Virus record (IMG/VR): IMGVR_UViG_3300024518_001350
Span: 1 to 59,149 of that record
Strand: one strand, 5' to 3'
Source of the DNA: a virus
Length of the DNA stretch: 59,149 nucleotides
Numbering within the stretch: position 1 is the first letter of the stretch; the number at the start of each line of letters is the position of its first letter. A model generated the notes under the pieces. The model searched no databases, was not told the origin of the DNA, and was given only the letters and a program-made list of their open reading frames with translations. Of the stretch, positions 7,017-14,084 are shown piece by piece. The translations under genes and the position numbers were made by a program.

Positions 7017-7975
7017 GTGAGCAAGCAGAGCAAGCAAACGATGATCTATTTGGTAACAAAAGAAATGAAGTAATCATTAACAGCGGTGCTGAAGGTGAAG
7101 GTGGAGAAGAAGTTGAGTTTGAAATCTTCGATGCCAGACCGGAAGAAGATCAAGTCGCTCCAAGAGTAGGGCCAGACCCCTCAGAGAGTGAGTTTGATTC
7201 AGAGATAGAAGGTGTTGATGCAAAGGTTAAGAAGCGAATCAATAGACTAAGATATGAATTCCATGAACAACGTAGAGCTAAAGATACTGCTGAGAGAGAA
7301 CGCGATGAAGCTGTCGTGTACGCACAATCTCTACAGAATATAGTAAAAAAAGGTGAAGAAGTTCTATTAGGTCAGCTTAAGGCTAAGAACTCAATAGAAC
7401 TAGAGAACGCTAGGAAAGAAGCTAAGGTAGCATTTGAAGAAGGTGATGCTGAAGGCTTTACCAAGGCACAGGAAAACTTAAATAGAGTAAACTATGAGGG
7501 GATGGTTGCCAATTCATATATTCCTAATAGTGGTCAAGAGCAGTTTGAAGGACAACAACAATCTCAGCAAGTACAGCAAGAACAACCAGTAGTTGATGAG
7601 TATGCTCTACAATGGAAAAACAATAACCCTTGGTACGGCAAGGATCCTGCATTGACAGGATATGCGTTAAGTGTACATAATGAACTTATTAATGGTGGTG
7701 TAGATCCTGTCTCAAATAGAGACGAATACTATGGAACAATTAACAGTAAGGTTAGGGATCAGTTCCCTGACAAGTTTGGAGATGTCTCACAAAGCCCACC
7801 GGGGGCAACCGCAAGACAATCCAAGCAATCCGTCGTTGCACCAGCTAGGAGAACTTCTGCTGGTACTCGACGCAAAGTGCGGTTAACCGAGGATCAAGTC
7901 AACCTCGCGAAAAGACTTGGCGTCCCACTAGAAGAATATGCTAGGCAAATGAACCTGCTGCAAGGAGACAACTAA
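7013..7975 (+). CDS. Capsid scaffolding protein
   Basis: A 320-residue, highly charged, low-complexity protein with an acidic N-terminus, a helical/coiled-coil middle (residues about 60-165), a Q-rich linker and a basic C-terminal helix (RRTSAGTRRKVRLTEDQ). This build and its position just before the capsid genes are typical of internal scaffolds, whose basic C-terminus contacts the capsid shell. The ATG overlaps the stop of the co-chaperonin gene. Confidence 0.75.
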   Translation: MSEQAEQANDDLFGNKRNEVIINSGAEGEGGEEVEFEIFDARPEEDQVAPRVGPDPSESEFDSEIEGVDAKVKKRINRLRYEFHEQRRAKDTAERERDEAVVYAQSLQNIVKKGEEVLLGQLKAKNSIELENARKEAKVAFEEGDAEGFTKAQENLNRVNYEGMVANSYIPNSGQEQFEGQQQSQQVQQEQPVVDEYALQWKNNNPWYGKDPALTGYALSVHNELINGGVDPVSNRDEYYGTINSKVRDQFPDKFGDVSQSPPGATARQSKQSVVAPARRTSAGTRRKVRLTEDQVNLAKRLGVPLEEYARQMNLLQGDN

Positions 7976-8431
7976 ATGGTAGAAGAAAATCGTGTAAAAA
8001 GAAAGACCGAGACGAGAGAAGTAGAACAACGTGATCAACCTTGGACTCCACCCAAATTACTTCCTAGCCCAGATCCGCAGGAAGGCTATGTCTTCCGATG
8101 GGTAAGGAGTGCTACTAGAGGAAGTCTTGATAATAAGAATGTCTCACAGAAGCTTAGAAGTGGATGGGTTCCATGCAAGGCTGAAGATCATGATGAGCTT
8201 ATGGTTATGTCCGATCTGAACTCAAACTTTGAAGGAAACATAGAAGTGGGAGGAATGCTTCTATGTAAGAGAACAGTTGAGGAGTCTCAGAGAGAAAGAG
8301 ACTACGTTTCCAGAGTTAATCAAGCACAGAACGAAGGTGTTGATCGAAACTTCATGAAGGAAGAAAACGAGGCTATGCCTCTCTACTCGGAGAAAAGAAC
8401 AGAGGTGACATTTGGTGGTGGACGCAAGTAG
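7976..8431 (+). CDS. Hypothetical head-region protein (151 aa)
   Basis: A charged, soluble protein with a motif-like segment EGYVFRWVRSATRG and NKNVSQKLRSGWVPCK in the middle. It begins one base after the scaffold stop. I do not recognise a named family. The conserved-looking tryptophans and location between scaffold and capsid suggest a minor head or assembly protein. Confidence 0.65.
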   Translation: MVEENRVKRKTETREVEQRDQPWTPPKLLPSPDPQEGYVFRWVRSATRGSLDNKNVSQKLRSGWVPCKAEDHDELMVMSDLNSNFEGNIEVGGMLLCKRTVEESQRERDYVSRVNQAQNEGVDRNFMKEENEAMPLYSEKRTEVTFGGGRK

Positions 8432-8474
8432 AGATACTACTTGGCTATCACCAATTAAATAAGGAGATAGTCAA

Positions 8475-9083
8475 ATGGCAGGATATGGATTAAGACCTGT
8501 TGGCAAAGGTGGGACTACAATAACAGACTACGATAGTGGTGGTTTCTGGGAGTATCCCATTGCTGATGGTTCAACTATTAAGTTCTACAATGGTGATACC
8601 GTAGAGTTGGGTACTGATGGATATGCTATCAGGGCTGGTGGGGCTGCTGGTCAGAGCCCAACTAGTGTCGATGGGTTTCGACCCATTGGTGTAGCTGTTG
8701 GTTTTAAGTATACCAATTCTAGTAGTACTCCAGTTTGGAGTCAATGGTATGATGGTAATGCAGCTAACACCAATATTAGTGTAATGTGTGCAGACGACCC
8801 TAATCAGATATTTATGATTAGGTCATCTGGTGATACCACGTTTGCAGATGTTGGGTTCAATGCACAGTTAGCTACAACTAATGTGACTGATGCTAATGAT
8901 ATAACTGGTGTATCTGGTATAACATTGAATGATGCTACGATTGCGGCTACGGCGACTTTTGGTCTTAGGATTGTTGGCAATGCTAATCAGGAAGCAACTA
9001 CAGCTACGACACGGGATGTACTCGTTCGTTTTAATCATGGTACACATGCTACCACTAACCCCACTGGGACAACGGCAGAATAG
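8475..9083 (+). CDS. Likely head decoration protein (202 aa)
   Basis: The protein is rich in G, T, N and A with many short beta strands and no charged helices, as in decoration or fibre-like head proteins. It starts after a clear AAGGAG ribosome site and directly precedes the capsid gene, the usual place for a decoration protein. Family not recognised. Confidence 0.55.
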   Translation: MAGYGLRPVGKGGTTITDYDSGGFWEYPIADGSTIKFYNGDTVELGTDGYAIRAGGAAGQSPTSVDGFRPIGVAVGFKYTNSSSTPVWSQWYDGNAANTNISVMCADDPNQIFMIRSSGDTTFADVGFNAQLATTNVTDANDITGVSGITLNDATIAATATFGLRIVGNANQEATTATTRDVLVRFNHGTHATTNPTGTTAE

Positions 9084-9102
9084 CCTAAGGAAGGAGTAAA
9101 TC

Positions 9103-10023
9103 ATGGCAGCAATTTCTAGAGCGCAAATGATGAAAGAACTTGTTCCTGGCTTGAACGCATTGTTCGGGTTGGAGTATAATAAGTACGAAGAACAGCACAC
9201 GGAGATCTATGAGATGGAGTCATCTGATAGAGCTTTCGAGGAAGAGGTCAAGCTTTCCGGGTTCAATCAAGCACCCGTTAAGAATGAGGGTGCAGCTATC
9301 ACTTATGATACTGCACAGGAGACCTTCACTGCTCGATACACGCATGAGACGATTGCTATGGGATTCTCTATCACAGAAGAAGCTGTGGAAGATAATCTTT
9401 ATGCAACTCTTTCTGCACGATACACGAAGGCACTTGCTAGAGCTATGAGTCATACTAAGCAGACCAAGGCGGTTTTCCCTCTTGTTAATGCTTACACCCA
9501 GGCAAACTTTGCCGCTGGTGATGGCTTGCAGCTTTGCATAGGAGATGGCAGCAGATTAGGTACTGGAGGTCAGCCGATTAATAATGCTCTGGCTGTATCC
9601 GCAGACCTTGCTGAAGCTTCTCTTGAGCAAGCTTGTATCGACATTGGTAACTTCACAGACGAACGTGGACTTATCATTGCAGCCAAACCAGTCAAGTTGA
9701 TTATTCCATCAGAACTTCAGTTCGATGCTACCGTTATACTGGAGTCCGCTCAGCGGCCCGGTACTGCGGACAACGATGTGAATGCTCTTAAGAGCAACGG
9801 AATGATCCCACAGGGGTATAGCGTAAACAACTTCCTTACGGATGCCCAGAACTGGTTTATCATCACCGACGTGCCTAATGGCATGAAGGGCTTCACCCGT
9901 GCCCCACTTACGACTGGCATGGACGGAGACTTTGATACTGGTAATGTTCGCTATAAGGCGCGGGAACGATATTCCTTCGGCGTTAGTGACTACCTCGGTA
10001 TCTTTGGTAGTGGTGACATCTAG
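9103..10023 (+). CDS. Major capsid protein
   Basis: A 306-residue protein with features of HK97-fold capsid proteins of the Mu gpT-like group: an N-terminal arm (GLNALFGLEYNKYEEQ), a segment ETIAMGFSITEEAVEDNLY and the long helix ATLSARYTKALARAMSHTK, followed by a beta-rich domain. It follows scaffold and decoration genes and is followed at once by a strong terminator, consistent with a highly expressed gene. Codons here are less AT-rich than in neighbours, as often seen for capsid genes. Confidence 0.85.
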   Translation: MAAISRAQMMKELVPGLNALFGLEYNKYEEQHTEIYEMESSDRAFEEEVKLSGFNQAPVKNEGAAITYDTAQETFTARYTHETIAMGFSITEEAVEDNLYATLSARYTKALARAMSHTKQTKAVFPLVNAYTQANFAAGDGLQLCIGDGSRLGTGGQPINNALAVSADLAEASLEQACIDIGNFTDERGLIIAAKPVKLIIPSELQFDATVILESAQRPGTADNDVNALKSNGMIPQGYSVNNFLTDAQNWFIITDVPNGMKGFTRAPLTTGMDGDFDTGNVRYKARERYSFGVSDYLGIFGSGDI

Positions 10024-10037
10024 ACATTAATGTCCCA

Positions 10038-10063
10038 GGGGGGTGAAAAGCCCCCCATCTTTT
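10038..10063 (+). terminator. Intrinsic terminator after the capsid gene
   Basis: GGGGGG (10038-10043) pairs with CCCCCC (10051-10056) around a TGAAAAG loop, then ATCTTTTAT. The T-run is interrupted, so read-through to the downstream structural genes is likely. It probably sets a step in expression after the capsid gene. Confidence 0.8.
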
Positions 10064-10071
10064 ATACCAGA

Positions 10072-10121
10072 CTCGTCAGACTTAATCAGACAGCACACGG
10101 ACTGGCGAGCTAATTGTGTGC
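10072..10121 (+). promoter_or_regulatory. Candidate H-type pseudoknot in a 5' leader
   Basis: CTCGTCAG (10072-10079) pairs with CTGGCGAG (10102-10109), using one G-U pair. GCACAC (10093-10098), which lies inside that loop, pairs with GTGTGC (10116-10121) outside it. The two helices cross, giving a pseudoknot, or else they are alternatives. The second helix ends four bases before the GAGGTG ribosome site of the gene at 10138, so the fold could control its translation or protect a processed 5' end after the capsid terminator. Confidence 0.45.
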
Positions 10122-10137
10122 AATGAGGTGAAATATT

Positions 10138-10617
10138 ATGGCTACAACTAGTTTTCAAGGTGTTACTAGATCCTATGGTGGTGGTAAGAAGAAGAACGTA
10201 TCTCCCGGTGTATTAACGATGTCGGTTGTTGCTTCTTATCTTGCAAGTTCAACTGATGCAACTGTTGAAACCGCGAATCTGAGGATTGGAACGTCTGCGA
10301 CCGTTGGTGAGTTCTTTGTTCTTCCCAAAGGAGCAATTCCTATCTCGGTAATGCCTGTTAATGCCGATGTTACAGGAGCGAGTCCAACCACTGACATAGG
10401 TTCAGCAGTTGATCCAGATGGATTCTTTAACGAAGTTGCCGCTGCTAGTAAGGGCGTCATAAAGGGTGCTGACGGTGCATTAGTAACTGAGTTAGGTATA
10501 CTTCTTGATACCCAAGTAACGGCAGTAATGGGTGCTAATCCCACAGGAGGTGGCACAGGTACCGTAGTAATTACTTACACAGTTGCGGACAACGGAAAAG
10601 ACGGATCTATTCAATAA
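10138..10617 (+). CDS. Hypothetical virion protein (159 aa)
   Basis: A beta-rich, G/T/V/A-rich soluble protein after the capsid gene with its own leader. Composition resembles head decoration or cement proteins (SYLASSTDATVETANLR, GTVVITYTVADNG). No named family recognised. High expression is suggested by the strong ribosome site GAGGTG and the hairpins on both sides of the gene. Confidence 0.6.
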   Translation: MATTSFQGVTRSYGGGKKKNVSPGVLTMSVVASYLASSTDATVETANLRIGTSATVGEFFVLPKGAIPISVMPVNADVTGASPTTDIGSAVDPDGFFNEVAAASKGVIKGADGALVTELGILLDTQVTAVMGANPTGGGTGTVVITYTVADNGKDGSIQ

Positions 10618-10623
10618 TTAAAC

Positions 10624-10659
10624 ATTGGAGGGGTTCCATTAGTTTGGAGCCCCTTCAAT
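10624..10659 (+). terminator. 15-bp hairpin between two structural genes
   Basis: Bases 10624-10638 pair with 10645-10659 without interruption (two G-U pairs) around a TTAGTT loop. It carries no downstream T-run, so it is a weak terminator at best. More likely it is a 3' stabilising structure or a double-strand RNase processing site that uncouples the levels of the flanking genes. Confidence 0.6.
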
Positions 10660-10685
10660 GGCTATCTCATAACGGAGAATAAAAT

Positions 10686-11084
10686 ATGGCAGATGATGCT
10701 GGGACTAGAGGACTTACCATTGGAGTTGACAGGAACTCTAAACAGACAGGTGTCAGAGCAGGTAAAGAGTGTTACTTTGCTTTTAATAATGCTACTCCTG
10801 CGACATCAGTCAACTCTAAAGTTTTTGAAGTGAATTGCAATAAGGCAAACGTATATACTGCTGGGATGAAAGCTGATGCAACTAATACTGCCGGTGCTGG
10901 CTCGTTCTGGAAGGTTGTTGGTGACAGTAATACTGCGACACAAGAAAACAGTGAAGAAATTCATACGTTTGCACTTGGTACTCCAACCAACTTCACACTA
11001 AGCAGAGGAAGATGGTGGATAGAAATTACAACTGCGGGTTCAAGTTCTGTTGATAACATAATCCAAATAGCTGGTTCTAATTAA
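10686..11084 (+). CDS. Hypothetical virion protein (132 aa)
   Basis: A soluble beta-rich protein (ECYFAFNNATPATSVNSKVFEVN, split by short loops; RGRWWIEITTAGSSS near the C-terminus). It is similar in composition to the previous gene product but not obviously a duplicate. It follows a GGAG ribosome site. Probably a minor head or head-surface protein by position. Confidence 0.55.
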   Translation: MADDAGTRGLTIGVDRNSKQTGVRAGKECYFAFNNATPATSVNSKVFEVNCNKANVYTAGMKADATNTAGAGSFWKVVGDSNTATQENSEEIHTFALGTPTNFTLSRGRWWIEITTAGSSSVDNIIQIAGSN

Positions 11085-11092
11085 TAACTAAA

Positions 11093-11362
11093 TTGGATAA
11101 TCATAAGGTGCCTGAAGGTAACGGAACACAGAGGGAAATAGGTGCTAGGTTTCAGGAAATAGCAGAGCTTAGGCACGATTTCAGAAACATGAGGCAGACT
11201 ATTACTCTTCTGGAGAATTTATTTAGAGAGAATGAGAAACAATTATTTTCTTTAAAATCAGAAATCATGCAAGTTAAGACAAGGATAATGACAGCAGCAG
11301 GGTTCGCAGTAGCATTCATCTCAGTATTAGCATGGGCAGTAGAGTGGCACTTTAAAAAGTAA
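11093..11362 (+). CDS. XhlA-like coiled-coil protein with C-terminal membrane anchor
   Basis: An 89-residue protein: a charged helical region (residues about 15-65, heptad-like LRHDFRNMRQTITLLENLF) followed by a single C-terminal membrane segment (about 68-85) and a short basic end. This resembles the XhlA hemolysin-type or small holin-like phage proteins. The start is TTG at 11093; a GTG five codons on is an alternative. It might act with the next small membrane protein. Confidence 0.5.
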   Translation: MDNHKVPEGNGTQREIGARFQEIAELRHDFRNMRQTITLLENLFRENEKQLFSLKSEIMQVKTRIMTAAGFAVAFISVLAWAVEWHFKK

Positions 11363-11374
11363 GGGAGATCATAG

Positions 11375-11605
11375 ATGGAAATTGAAGCGATGTTATCTGC
11401 GTTGCACCTTTCGGGTGTGAATTCAGAATTAATTGGGTACATAGGTATAGCATTCATAGCTGCAAAGTTGATTCTCAAGGTAGTATCTGCCATTGACTCA
11501 AATGGTAAGGCAGGTAATACTGCGAGGAGCATTGATGGGGCTATTGGTATGAAGACAGTTAAGAGTGTTGGTTCAAGTATAAAGAAGATTAAGGAGAAGA
11601 AATAA
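11375..11605 (+). CDS. Small membrane protein (76 aa)
   Basis: A single hydrophobic segment near residues 18-37 (ELIGYIGIAFIAAKLILKVV), then a basic, glycine-containing tail ending KKIKEKK. It lies between another membrane-anchored protein and a signal-peptide protein, so these three genes may form an envelope-acting module (secondary holin or superinfection exclusion). No family recognised. Confidence 0.5.
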   Translation: MEIEAMLSALHLSGVNSELIGYIGIAFIAAKLILKVVSAIDSNGKAGNTARSIDGAIGMKTVKSVGSSIKKIKEKK

Positions 11606-11940
11606 TGTTTAGATATTTAACTTTGTTTGTTATGTTATCATTGTTAGTTCCGAGCTTACTGCTGGCACAGGAGGTTGGAGTTGAACCTACTGCCGAGGTA
11701 GAGGTTCTTAAGCTTGACACCCCTATCACTAATCCAATATTTAGTGATGGGACTATTGACCTCAGAGTACTTACCTTAGGAAAGAAGACATCTGTTGACA
11801 TAGTAGTTGCTGGTATAGGATTCAGAGTAGACCCAGAGAATTGGGCACAGATTGATTTCGATCCCACCTTTGTAGATGTAGGACTTATACTTTGTACTAC
11901 TCCTTACTTCAATACGGTCTTCCAGACGAATTGCGATTAG
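11605..11940 (+). CDS. Secreted protein with cleavable signal peptide (111 aa)
   Basis: A clear signal peptide (basic N-terminus, hydrophobic core, cleavage after LLLA-Q near residue 21) followed by a beta-rich domain of about 90 residues. Two cysteines near the C-terminus could form a disulfide in the periplasm. Its ATG overlaps the previous stop. A periplasmic protein among structural genes is unusual; exclusion of rival phages or envelope modification are possible roles, but no family is recognised. Confidence 0.6.
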   Translation: MFRYLTLFVMLSLLVPSLLLAQEVGVEPTAEVEVLKLDTPITNPIFSDGTIDLRVLTLGKKTSVDIVVAGIGFRVDPENWAQIDFDPTFVDVGLILCTTPYFNTVFQTNCD

Positions 11941-11946
11941 TCTACT

Positions 11947-12726
11947 ATGGCTATATCTTCAACTCATAATTTCAATCTAGATGTAGGAGACCTGATAGAG
12001 GATGCATCAGCCATAGCTGGGTTTGATGCAACCGCAGGGTTTGACGTTCGTTCTGCAAGGAGATGTTTGAATCTTCTTCAGCTAGAATGGTCTAACCTTG
12101 GGATCAACCTATGGCAGATGGAAGAGGTTAAATGGTCAGATCCTGATGATCCATTGGTGGATACCCTTACCTCTGGAGTGTCATCATATGGGTTAGCAGA
12201 TAACACTATATCACTACTTGATATGTCTCTCAGAATGGATGATGGTACTGCTAACCAAGTAGACTATGCTATGGATAGGATATCACAACCTACATATTCA
12301 AACATAACTTCTAAGGTACAGACAGGTAGGCCATTGCAATTTCTGTTTGAGAGAATAGAGATAAAAGATTACAGGACTCCTTCTGTATTAGTCGTTCCTA
12401 ATGTAAGGGCAGATAGACGTAGTGTTATTAGACTATGGCCTGTTCCTGACTTGGACCTTACCTACAAGCTGGTGTACTGGAGAATCGCTAGGATGGCAGA
12501 TGCTGACGGTAGCCTTTCTACTAACATAGAGGTACCAGACAGATTCCTTCCTGCATTAGTACATGGACTTGCGTTCAATATGGCTAAGAGAAGCAAGATT
12601 GGAAACATAAGGACAGGGGCACCTATACTGTACTCAGAGTACGATAGGCTCTTACAGATGGCATTAGATGAAGACAGGGTAAAGACTAGTCTTATACTGT
12701 CACCTAGGAGACACAGGAGTGTCTAA
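11947..12726 (+). CDS. Head-tail adaptor (P22 gp4 / tail tubular A-like)
   Basis: A 259-residue protein with the layout of podovirus head-tail connectors: an N-terminal helical region (LIEDASAIAGFDATAGFD... RRCLNLLQLEWSNLGINLW), a central beta domain, and a C-terminal helix after LPALVHGLAFNMAKRSK. Such proteins close the portal after packaging and attach the tail. The next gene overlaps its end. The assignment is by pattern and position rather than a specific motif. Confidence 0.7.
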   Translation: MAISSTHNFNLDVGDLIEDASAIAGFDATAGFDVRSARRCLNLLQLEWSNLGINLWQMEEVKWSDPDDPLVDTLTSGVSSYGLADNTISLLDMSLRMDDGTANQVDYAMDRISQPTYSNITSKVQTGRPLQFLFERIEIKDYRTPSVLVVPNVRADRRSVIRLWPVPDLDLTYKLVYWRIARMADADGSLSTNIEVPDRFLPALVHGLAFNMAKRSKIGNIRTGAPILYSEYDRLLQMALDEDRVKTSLILSPRRHRSV

Positions 12727-13000
12727 TAGATACGCATCAGGACCGAAAGCATTAGGTATATGCGACAGATGTGGTCGTACATACTTGTTGAATGAGCTTA
12801 AATTTGAAACTAAAAACTATAAAAGAGACAATATACGGGTTTGCCCAAGTTGTTTTGATATCCAGAATCCTCAGGATCTACCAGATCTATTCGACGGGGG
12901 GGATACACAGGCGTTAAAAGACCCGAGACCGGATACTGGCTTAGAGGCCAGCAGAACTGTAGACTTGTCAGCTTGGAATGAAAAGTATGGAGGTAGCTAG
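12719..13000 (+). CDS. Zinc-ribbon protein next to the adaptor gene (93 aa)
   Basis: Two knuckles, CDRC (residues 15-18) and CPSC (about 42-45), spaced as in a zinc ribbon, followed by an acidic/polar tail. The start is a GTG overlapping the adaptor gene by 8 bases. Small zinc-ribbon proteins next to adaptor genes occur in podovirus-like phages; the role is unknown, perhaps structural. Confidence 0.65.
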   Translation: MSNRYASGPKALGICDRCGRTYLLNELKFETKNYKRDNIRVCPSCFDIQNPQDLPDLFDGGDTQALKDPRPDTGLEASRTVDLSAWNEKYGGS

Positions 13001-13276
13001 ATGCCAGACGTAGGCGGAAAAAGTTTTGGGTATACACCTGAAGAAATACGTAAGGCCAAGGCATATGGTTTGGAGACAGGTCAGGAAGTTAAGTACAAGG
13101 AAGGGTATGCCCATGGGGGATCAGTTGGCTTATCCCATAATCAGAGTATGCCTGACAAAAAAGAGAAGTGGCTGCCTAAGGGAACTAAGCTAGCAATAGG
13201 TGCTGACCCAGAGTATGCTAACCGTGGATGTGGTACTAGTGGCATGGTAGGTTCTAGTAAAAAGGGTGTAGTCTAA
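13001..13276 (+). CDS. Hypothetical protein (91 aa)
   Basis: A soluble, lysine- and glycine-rich protein with a GYAHGGSV segment, a pattern also seen in larger phage internal or tail proteins. It begins one base after the preceding stop and ends in the start of the next gene. No domain recognised. Confidence 0.55.
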   Translation: MPDVGGKSFGYTPEEIRKAKAYGLETGQEVKYKEGYAHGGSVGLSHNQSMPDKKEKWLPKGTKLAIGADPEYANRGCGTSGMVGSSKKGVV

Positions 13277-14073
13277 TGTCATTCCCAATTATATCATCGA
13301 CTAGTAACCCAATAGATCTTGATGACTTTAAGAACCTTGTTAAGAACTTTTTAGAGAACAACGAAAGCTCATTCTCTACCAATCTTGATCTATTAATAAG
13401 AGTTGCTGAAGACTTTATATGGGGAAGTATTGGTGGTTTCAGGACAAGATTCAAGACAGATGGAACAGATAAATTAGTAGCATCACAAGGATACTTTGAT
13501 GCAAAGGCAGCAGTAATTACTGGGTCAGTTGGTCCACCTGTAATCCCTGATAAACCTACAGGTAATATAAAGGATATTCTTTCAATTGATGTAAGTAGTG
13601 AATATGCAACGGCAGGTATAAACTGGAGTCCACTACAGCTTAGAGACTATGACTTTGTAACTCAAGCATATCCCTCATCTGCTGAGACTGGACTGCCTAG
13701 GTACTACTCTGCTGATCCACTACAGAGTGTAACTGACCCAGATGAAAATCAAAATACAATAAGTATTGCAATATCCCCAGCTCCTACCGAGACTTATTTC
13801 ATCAGATACTCATACACCAAATTCCCACTATCCCTTGTAGATGTCACCGCAGGAGAGGGTACTTGGATTAGTAGGAACTACATAAGTGCTTTGTTGTATG
13901 GAGTTCTGTACCATGGATACCTATATGAGAAGGGTGACATTCAGTTACTAGAGCAGTACTCAGGTCTATTCAAAGAGTCTATTATGTTAGCAGGTAAAGA
14001 TGTCCAAGAGCAAGATACAAGTCAATATGAAAAGGGTACAGGCCCAGGAGATGGTGGCAATGAAATCACATAA
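13276..14073 (+). CDS. Second adaptor / tail-completion-like structural protein
   Basis: A 265-residue protein. The N-terminal helix region (DLDDFKNLVKNFLENN), central beta region and C-terminal helical region (NYISALLYGVLYHGYLYEKGD) resemble phage adaptor or gp6-like connector proteins. Its place between the first adaptor and the fibres supports a neck or tail role. The function assignment is by position. Confidence 0.55.
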   Translation: MSFPIISSTSNPIDLDDFKNLVKNFLENNESSFSTNLDLLIRVAEDFIWGSIGGFRTRFKTDGTDKLVASQGYFDAKAAVITGSVGPPVIPDKPTGNIKDILSIDVSSEYATAGINWSPLQLRDYDFVTQAYPSSAETGLPRYYSADPLQSVTDPDENQNTISIAISPAPTETYFIRYSYTKFPLSLVDVTAGEGTWISRNYISALLYGVLYHGYLYEKGDIQLLEQYSGLFKESIMLAGKDVQEQDTSQYEKGTGPGDGGNEIT

Positions 14074-14084
14074 AGGGAGATTAG

